Origin: Opisthocomus hoazin
Taxonomy: Eukaryota > Chordata > Aves > Opisthocomiformes > Opisthocomidae
Direction: 5' to 3'
Assembly (NCBI RefSeq): GCF_030867145.1
Contig: NC_134434.1
Coordinates: 6,138,001-6,202,000 of the forward strand
DNA length: 64,000 nucleotides
Shown here: positions 55,547 to 64,000 of the stretch, in pieces
Layout of the letters: the number at the start of each line of letters is the position of its first letter
How positions within the stretch are numbered: position 1 is the first letter of the stretch
The notes under the pieces: generated by a model
The model's database searches: none
What the model was told of the DNA's origin: nothing
What the model saw: only the letters and a program-made list of their open reading frames with translations
Translations under genes and position numbers: made by a program

Positions 55547-58054
55547 TAGGAATTATAAAGTGCTGGCCTGGCTCTTTCGGAAGGATCATTTGCTTTTTAA
55601 AGTCACTGTCTGCAGCCTAGGCTGATCGTTCTGTTGCAGAGGAAAACAGGCAGCAGACTGAGACATGGATGAAGTAATGAGTTCATCTCTCTGCAGTCTA
55701 GCCAGGTACAAATTTTTTTCCTCCCAGAACTTAATTACATCTTTCGTCACATTTCTATGAATCTCAATGGCAAATAACGGTCACTCTCCGATTGCACCAA
55801 CATTAACTTGTTTTCGTGGCTGAAAAGGACAGATCCAAGGGCAGTGTTGTTCCCCTGCGTTCCGTTGCTCTGGGATGTGCTATCTCCAGCGAGCAGCTAG
55901 AAAGCCAGCGTTTATATTCTGGGCCAGCGCTCCCAAGGGCTGGACTGTGCTGATGAGAGAAGGGTGGACTGATCCAGTGGAAAATATATGCTTTAGTCCG
56001 GGCTGGCTGATAAATCCTTACCCAGCTGATGCTCTTCCTGCTCTGTTTTGCTGGCATTTGCACCGAGCCCGTGCACCTGGTCCTCGCCAGGGTTTGGAGC
56101 TCGGCTGGCCAGAGGAGCAACTCATCGGCCACGGCTTGCTGCCTGCTCAGAGCCCTCTCCTGCCCGGACTCCTCCTGGTGTCCCCAGGGCCCACCGAGGA
56201 AAAAGGAAAATAAAAATCCAGGCAAGTTTGATTGAATAATAAGTTAAGTTTCTTTACCCAGCCACAAAACTGGTCATTTTTAGCCAGAACAAAATTAAAG
56301 AGGGGCCCTCCTGGTGCAACAGAATAGTCTGTCCTACAAAGGAAACCACCAGCTCCGTTGTGGGAGGGATGTGAAGTCATTGATGGAAACAAGCACGCTG
56401 TGATCCTACGGCCTTCCACTGCACTGTGATTTCGGTTACGCCAGACTACGGTCAGCACAGCCAGACCAGTCCTCATCCCAGTCCCGCTGGCCACTGGCAG
56501 CCGTAGCTGCTGGTGAGAGCGACTGGCTGACGTGCAGGCTTCACGGAGGCTTGATGCAGTCCCAGAAATGTCTTTGTGGTCCTGTGTGATATCTGTCCAG
56601 CTCAGTTGCATCCTGCAGGGTTATTGGTTATGAAATGGCTGGTTTTACAGTGACGTTTTTAAAATACAGCTCTTCTTGACATGGAATTGGTTTTTACTAG
56701 TATGAATTTTGCAGCGTTGTGTTCTGCTTGAAATTACTGCTGCTCCAACATGTTAAAGCTGAGGATGTTTTGTTCCGTTTTCTTCTCTAAACCTGACCAG
56801 TCCCATGAAATCAAAATCTAACCCGAAATACTCAGATTTCGCAAACTGCACTGTGTACGTGGGAAACGAACACATTTAGACGCATTGTCAAGACGGTTGC
56901 GCTGTGAGAGAGGGTTGTGCACTGTGAGAGAGCGTGTGCAAGTCCAGCGTGACTCCACCGGTGAGTGGCTTGGGTCTTGGCCAAGGCAAGGAGGTTGGAA
57001 GGAAGCACGTGGCTTTGCCTGTGTGCTTTGTGGCTTGACCATCTGCAAGGAGAATGAATAGGCTCCATCTCCCACATTCACCCCCTCCAATTTAGTGTGT
57101 GCCTGGAAAAAGGCAGTGGTAGGTGCTGTTGGTGTAATAAATGGCATCTGTAAGAGGAATGGTGCATCTCTGGGGCTTTCCTTTGCGGACACAGAAAGTT
57201 GTGGCTGGAGTGATGGGAACAACGGAAGAGGTGACTGCGGGAGCAGCGGGTCCAAAGAGTTTAGCTCGGCTGCCTGTTCTGGAGATGAGTTAATCAGCTA
57301 TAATATGGGAGGTCTGCAAGGCACGGTGATGAACGGGAGCACACGGAGGGGGAAGACTGTATAGTTATAAGAGCAGTGGTGATAGCACAGAAGTCCTTCT
57401 GGCAATGTGATTTATTAGGCTGTGACGATGTCTTTCACATGAAGTGGCAGATGCCTCGTCATACACGACATTTAATGCAGGATGAGAGTGGTTTCACTGT
57501 AGGAAACCATTCTCTGGCTATAAGGGAGGCACTGGGCAGGCTGGACCGAGCTGGCAGCGTTGGTTCTGTGACTGCCGCGGCTCGCATCATGCTCACAATA
57601 GGAAAGGGAATTTTTAATATCAGATTTTTATTAGGTGCCTAATTGACTCATCATCCCTGCCCCCCCGTGCACGCACATTTGCTCTGCCCTGAAATGTGAG
57701 CTAAAGGAGGCTGGCGAGAAGGGTTTTCTGAATATAGCTGTGGAGAGAGAGGGCTGAGGAGGGTGAAGAAGGAGCAAATTCATGCCATTTTTTAAAACAG
57801 AAGATTGTAAAAGACTAAAAAAAGCCCACCCATACAAAAAATAACAACAACAAAAAGAAGTTGTGGTTTCTTAAGCCAGTTTGCATTCCTGGAAGTTGAT
57901 GACGCCCTGGATTACTGTTGTTTTTTTAGACGGCTTTCAATTCTTTTTAGGATAGTTTGTCTGTAGTGTGGGTATGTGTGGGTAGAGAACTGGGAAATAT
58001 GCAGAGGGGAAAAAAAGCTAAAAATGGGCAGGAACAGGCTGACTGCACATGCTT

Positions 58055-58076
58055 CCCCCCCCCCCCCCCCCCCCCC
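58055..58076. repeat. Poly-C tract, 22 nt
   Basis: An uninterrupted run of 22 cytosines flanked by GCTT and TTAAATTAAAAAA. Confidence 0.9.
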
Positions 58077-61000
58077 TTAAATTAAAAAAATAGCTTGAAG
58101 TTGTTAAAGATTTGGGGGGGTGTGGGTGGAACGCAGGCACGGCAAAGGAAGCCGATCCTGAAGACCACATCTAGTACAGGATCTTTTCTGCTTCATTAAA
58201 CATCGTGCCTCCTCGGCTACGGGAGAGCTGTGTCTCAGTTTGCAAAAGAATCAGTCCGAACTTCTGATTTATGTCGCTTGGACGCTGCCTTGCTCTGCGG
58301 AGAGGAGAAAGGATGCGGCCAAGCCGTCCCAGGCCAACGCGCTGGGAGCGTGATGTATGGTGGACTTGCAGGTCTTGTATCGGTGCCACCAGGAAGTTTG
58401 TTTCTTTTTGCTGGCCGGTTTTGATGTCACACCTCATTTTGGCATTTTGGCTTAGAAAATGGTAGTTTTCTTCAGGAAGTATTTCTCTTTTCCCCGTGTT
58501 ACTCATGCTTACGCTGAGCTGAGCCCCACCGGTCTCCATGGGATGATGCTGCTTAGCGAGAAGTCCAAAAAATGGAGAGTGAGCTCAATTTGTCCCAGAG
58601 TGGGACGGAGGGAAGGTGAGGAGTCCGAGGGCTAAGGTCTCCTCCTACTTACATGAGCGTTGAATAGCCAGAGCGTGTTCTGGCTGATCTGCTGATTTCC
58701 CCGTGGTTCCTCTGGATTTTTATTGCTCGCGCTAGAAGAAGGGTCTGGTCTGTAGTTTGAACATCTAGAGGGAACTTAGAGGAAAAAAAACAGTTGTTGC
58801 ATCAGCGTCTGGAGGAGAAATAGCTTTGCCTGCCCCGCCAGGGAGAACGGCTCTGCGCTGGCAGGGGCTTTGACTCGGGCAGCCAGTGTCTGTGCCCTGC
58901 CCGGAGGTGGCAGCTGGAAGAGGTGTGGGTCCCGTCGCTGCCAGGTTAAAAACACCCGTTAAATCTTCACTCCAAGCTCTTCTCCACCCTGAAGCTCTGT
59001 GTAGATGCCAAGATAGCATTTTTTTTTTTTTCTCCTGTTACCAAAGCAGAGACTGACGTTCCCAGCAAGCGTATCCAACAGGTCTGGTCCTTGCTCGTTG
59101 CTCCTTTCCAGCACAATAAGGCCTTATTTGAAAAGTTCAGATTAACTCTCTTCCTTTTTTTTTTCCTCAGCTGGAAGCTTCCCTTTCCAACATTAATATC
59201 AGTATTATTTTTTTCCCCCAGCAGGTTAATTAATACTTGATTCATCACCTCATAAGCTAATGGATATTTATCCAGATCATGAAGGAAATGAATGCCTTCT
59301 ATAAATAACTGCAGCAGCGCTCGCTAGCACTCACTGACAGCCCATCTTTATTTATGCCCTTCTTCAGGAAAAGAACTCTGCTTGGCTCTAGAGAAGTTAA
59401 TCCTAACCTTTTCCCAGGGTTGGTTTTGCACTGGCCTGGCTTGATATTTTCCTGCTTGAGCTTTACTTTGTAAACATGGTGCCTTTTTCCGAGGGAAAAG
59501 GATGGTGTTTGTGGAAAGAGACCCAGACAGCATGGCATAATCGCTCCAGCCTGGGCCAGTAAAGGCCATTTGAGACCTTGGGTGTTTTCATGGGCTCTCT
59601 GGCAGTCTCTGAAGCGTTGTTTAGTTTGGGCTATTGAAAAAAAAATATTGAAGAACCCTTTCTGAATTCCCATCTGCTTCAAATAAATGGTGTTTATTTT
59701 CCTTGTCTCTAGCTCTCTGGCTGTTGTCATCAGTGACCTTAATTAGGAGCAGGTTAAAACTCATGTCTAGTTTGTTGCTCACACATGCAGAATTGAAAAA
59801 TAATTATTTACTTTTACTGTTAACTTTCATGTTCCTCCCAGGTGCTACTCTGCATCCACGAGAGTGTCTGGCTGGTCGCTGGAGAGGAAAGTCCTGGTTG
59901 TCTGTGCAGACAGAAATAACGGGATGGGTGCCGGGAAGCTGGGCAAGGGGACCGAGGGGCGCAGAGGTGGCGTGAGGGTCACACTGGATGCTGGATGCCA
60001 ACCGAAGCATGACCTGTTGTAACTTGGTAAGCTGGCATTTCCCACAGCCCTGCCCATTACTCGCTGCTGCCCGTGGCTGGGTCTACACCAGGTCCTGTGT
60101 CTCTGTTTGGGGTCTGATGCTGCCCTCGCGGCTCCAGAGGGGCTGGGGCTGCCAAAAGCTCTGCGTGCTTGTCCAGACCAAGGCTGGAAAAATATTGCTG
60201 ACATCATTTCTAGGCTCCTGACCTCACTGCAGTAAAACCCAGTGGACAGCTTGCCCTGGGGTCTGCAAGGGGGACTTTTTGTCACTTCAGCAATGACACT
60301 TGTTTAGAGGCAGGATAAGGGAAACCGAATGAGCTCATCCCTCCTGTGTTGCTCAGTCTCTTGGTTTTCATCGTAAGTGATGCAATTTGTGTGGCTGTCT
60401 CCAGGAAGCACCAACATCTGGAGTCACATGATTGTGTGAAAATCTCTGATTTTTGTTCATTTTCCTGTCCCTCATGAAAATGCGAGCTGAAAGCTTCAAC
60501 CACAAAGGAGCAGCTAGACATCTATGCTGCTTAAGATGAACTTATGGGGGATTTTTCAGGGACGTTGGCTCATGAATTTTTAATTCTTGAGCTTGGCAGC
60601 ACTGGTTGAATTAGAAACAGAACAACTGATTTTAATGAGTGTAAGATTAATGCAGATGAGCTTGGCTGAAACTGCGATCCAGCTGAGGAGAGAGGATTGT
60701 CTCATGTCACCTACCAGCTCCCTCCTCAGTGAGCTGTTTTGTTGCAAGTATTACCGCAGCAGAGCGTATTCTCACCGCTGGTCATTACCTGGGGGAGAGA
60801 TGCTCATTAAACAGCCCAGTTCATACAGGACACTTTGCACATCAACCCTTGGCAGCTGCCCTGGACCCTCAACAATCCTGCAAGGTGGACTGCGGCTGTT
60901 GAACGTGCGAGTGGGGAAGAAGGAAGGTGCGGATGGATGTGCACTGGTGGAGGAGAATCCTCCCTGGACTCTGGGCCAGTGTCCACTGGATGGGAAGGAG

Positions 61001-63893
61001 AAGACTTTTGGTTGTTGCGTGGAGCCACCACAGCTCCAAGCAAGGTCATGGTCTTATGTCTTACCTATCCCTTGGTGGGGAGCTGTAGTTTTATTTGTTT
61101 TGATAAAGTGCTTAGCACTCTGGGTAGAAATAAATAGCTGTTACCGATTCGAGAGACCCGGTGCCCCAGGACAATCCTGCACTGGGCAGATCTCTCCTGC
61201 TGCCCCGAGTAACCTGCGAGCTCGATGACTTGCTTTCTTGTACACCTGCAATTAGGTATTTGTGTCGTGGGTGGTTTTATGACCTGAGCAATAAGGAAAG
61301 ACAGGGGAGGCTGAGCTGAACTGATTTTATTTGATTCTGTGGACAACTGGTGGTTTTATATCTCCGTTTTATTTTTTAATGTGTTTTAATCCAGTAGTGC
61401 TTTCAGAGATCGCAGTACTGCAGGCTTTGCCTGGTTGGGCTGTTGGGCGAATGTAGCAGGAGCGTTCATGAGCGGAGTGTGACAAACCTTAAGTAGTGAG
61501 GAGTCTCCCAGGAAGGCATCAAGAGGACCGTGGAGGAGAAGACTGGCCTGGCAGCTGGTGGGTTTGCCCTGCGAATTGTGTCCAGCTTTACAGGGACCTC
61601 CTCCCTGGCCACGGGGTAAGCCATGGCATCGTGTCCTGCTTCAGCATCCCACCCTCAGTGGAAGAAAGAGCCATCCAAGACGTGTTTAGGAATCCCCAAC
61701 CCAAGGGCTTCTTGGTGTCTGCATGACCCTTTGCATCCCACGGGGGTCAAAAGATCAGACAGGCTGCTCAGCAAAATAGTGGGAGCGCAGAGGCAAAGGC
61801 AGAGGACGTTATTATGAGTCTGTTTTGCAGCTGCAGTTTAGCAGAGCTCAGGGGTCTAGTAGGGAAATCTGTGAGGGCAAAGGGATGCCTGGGGCAAAAG
61901 TGCTGTACCCCAAAAATGAGAAGATCCTGAAAGACAGCATCCGAAATGACAGCACTGTGTTCTTCCGAGGTGCCGGAGGGCCAAGGATGTCTCCGTGCCG
62001 GGGCTTGGGAAGGCACAGGTGTGGGACTGCCCTGCGGTGGGAGGCATTTTACTGAAAGCTTATCCTGAACTTCTAAAGGATTTTTTTCAGCTTCAAAACC
62101 TGCATATTATAAAGCAAAAATTTCTCATGTTGTTAACATCACTTCCAACTGGCAGCAATCATTAGATCCTGACTCAGCTGCCAGCGGCAGGGCCAGCATT
62201 TACCTCGTTTGCTGCAAGGCTCAAGGACGAGCCAGTTTCCCCCTTTGCTGAGCTTCCCACGTTGCCTCTTTGCTCACGAGGAAGCAAAATCCCTACAAAA
62301 ATCGGGCTGCCACCACATCAGGAGACTGCCATCAACCGCCTCCAGGTGCGGCCGTCTCAGAACACATTTAAAAACCCACCCTGAACCCATTTCTCCTCCT
62401 CTGCGTTTTTCCCAGTACATTTTTCCCCCCCAGCCTGAGCTTCTGGCACCAGTTTGCAAGGACAGGCGCTCTCTGCTACTGGCCGGGTGGCCCATGGCAT
62501 GGTCCCATGCCGGAGCAATCCATCCCCATCCCGCTGACGTGTTTTATTTGCCGTGCTCGGTTTTGCTCCCCTGCTAAACCCATCACGCTGCTATTTTTAA
62601 CACCGGGGGAGATAAACCCTCCTTCTCACCGCGTCTCACACGCGTTGCGAGCGGCACAAGGTACGAAGCTGAGCACATCTGCGTTTAGCACCTGCCAGGC
62701 GGGTCCTGGCCGGGAATGCGTCGGCTCTTCTGTGTCACCAGCCCCAAATTAGAGCTTTTCTTCTTCCTCCCTGGGAGACTTCTTCCTCGGCTGAAATGAC
62801 AGCACCAAATTCTCCCAGCGTGACAGAAGGTTGGGGTTGGTGTTTTTTTTTTTTTGGTTGCACTGAAAAATGAATTCGCTGAGTTCACTGAAGTGAATTT
62901 ACTTCATCCCGGTGCCAGGAAAGGGGAGCAGGAGGTGTGGATGTTGCTGCATCCCGGCGTCTGCCCTGATTCGGTGCAGCAGCGAGCTGCAGCTTGGGGG
63001 AACCCCCCCCACCCCGGGCTGCTCCTGGGAAAATCAGGTGCCACTGAAATCTGCAGCACATTTTTTCCCCTTTTAGCGCAGCAAGTATCTTTATTTTTTC
63101 CTGGGCTCATCTTAAAGTTTGTGCTTTGAATTTCTTTTTTTTTTTTTAAAGTCTTTGTAGGGCTTTTCTTGCTGTGACAGGGACACCAGGGTGGAACAGC
63201 TGATCGCTGGGATAAACACATCCCAAAATAAAGGGTTTGCACATCCTGTTTTTAGAGCTGGTCTTGCAAATTGTTCAAAAGCTTTTCTACTTAGCTAGGG
63301 TTTCTGTGTCCATAAATGGCTTAAACTTTTTGCAGCTATTGTTAGTGGCAGTATCTGTAACTCAGTGGCTGGGATATTGCACATTCAAAATGAGGTAGAA
63401 TAAATAAATGCATGAAGTAAAACACAATGGCACGGCTACGGTTCATGGTGTTATGCTGGGAAAAACTGCTGACTGCAAGGTCCAGGAGCTCCTGTAGTTA
63501 TTTCAGGGAGAACAAGTTGCAAACAAGCCAGGAAAGGTTCTGCTCTAGGACTTTATCCTCCTGAGATGTATCCTGAAACAAACGGGCTGCTGGTCTGGGA
63601 TGTGAGACTGGGTGAGTTTTGTGTCTTTGCAACTTCAGTGATGTGCTCCGAATGCCTGGGTCAGGAGCCTGGTCCCCAGTGGGCCCCAGTGTGGTTCCAG
63701 TGCTGTGATGGAGCCTGCAGGTTGCCAGGTCAGGGTGTTCATGGCAACTTGCTGGTAGCGGGATCAGAGCAGCTTTAACAGCCTCACCAGACTCACGGGG
63801 CTCCCCAAGGGCACTCGTCCACCGCAGCATCTCTGCTCAGAGCTTGTAAGAATTGTCCTGTCTTTTGCGGTGCTCCGCCTGAAGCCGTGCTGA

Positions 63894-64000
63894 AGAATCA
63901 CAGAATCACAGAATGGTCGGGGTTGGAAGGGACCTCTGTGGGTCACCCAGCCCAACCCCCTGCCCAAGCAGGGTCACCCACAGCAGGCTGCACAGCACCG
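63894..64000 (-). mobile_element. CR1 LINE 3' fragment, cut by the window end
   Basis: The + strand starts AATCACAGAATCACAGAATG and continues GGGACCTCTGTGGGTCACCC to the last base. It is the - strand complement of a CR1 tail, nearly identical to the copies at 17472 and 28010. It continues beyond the window. Confidence 0.92.

Larger units (their letters stand above)
54761..63893. other. Intergenic, no gene supported
   Basis: No coding exon or RNA gene is recognised. It holds a 29-bp tandem duplication (55489-55546), a CTGTGAGAGAG duplication (about 56901-56936), a 22-C homopolymer (58055-58076) and an AT-rich patch at about 59215-59310. A 213-codon open frame at 60587-61228 (+) has no domain I recognise. 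Confidence 0.6.

Noticed and set aside
60587..61228. 213-codon open frame on the + strand
   Set aside because: No recognised domain or splice context and no sign of coding constraint; kept only as part of the intergenic description.
36061..64000. Possible exons of a third protein-coding gene, such as the ABCA-type transporters that flank this locus in mammals
   Set aside because: No Walker, signature or membrane-segment motifs and no splice-linked frames are visible in either strand's open frames.

Overview
The window is vertebrate nuclear DNA, almost certainly from a bird. Two spliced genes can be followed exon by exon. They are PRKAR1A on the + strand and FAM20A on the - strand, converging tail to tail, which is the same neighbour order as in mammals. 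The avian call rests on several short CR1 LINE tails ending in ATTCTRTG-type octamers and on protein features shared with chicken PRKAR1A (poly-Ser N-terminus, an extra linker residue). The species or order cannot be fixed from the sequence.

Layout. 1-1225 is PRKAR1A intron 1; the promoter and 5' noncoding exon(s) lie upstream of the window. 1226-13580 holds all ten coding exons of PRKAR1A (382 aa, RI-alpha regulatory subunit of cAMP-dependent protein kinase). 13581 to about 16015 is its long 3' UTR, which contains a CR1 tail. About 16016-18650 is intergenic with one CR1 copy. About 18640-35685 is FAM20A read right to left (11 coding exons, 508 aa, intact). Its exon 1 lies in a CpG-rich, G-tract-rich island (about 35380-36060), and intron 1 carries a 1.1 kb G-rich minisatellite ending about 10 bp from the exon 1 donor. 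From 36100 to 64000 I find no supportable gene: it is intergenic DNA with simple repeats, two CR1 fragments and a few candidate regulatory patches.

The two genes are not known to share a pathway. PRKAR1A is a cytosolic cAMP sensor that inhibits PKA catalytic subunits. FAM20A is a secretory-pathway pseudokinase that activates the FAM20C kinase.

The most notable points are two GC-AG introns in PRKAR1A forced by the reading frame, the minisatellite beside the FAM20A exon 1 donor, a FAM20A exon 1 that is 33 codons shorter than in mammals, the intact FAM20A frame in a toothless lineage, and a dense GATA-motif palindrome in the gene desert. I see no CRISPR array, operon or other prokaryotic system. 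The large open frames in the GC-rich half are by-products of repeats and base composition.
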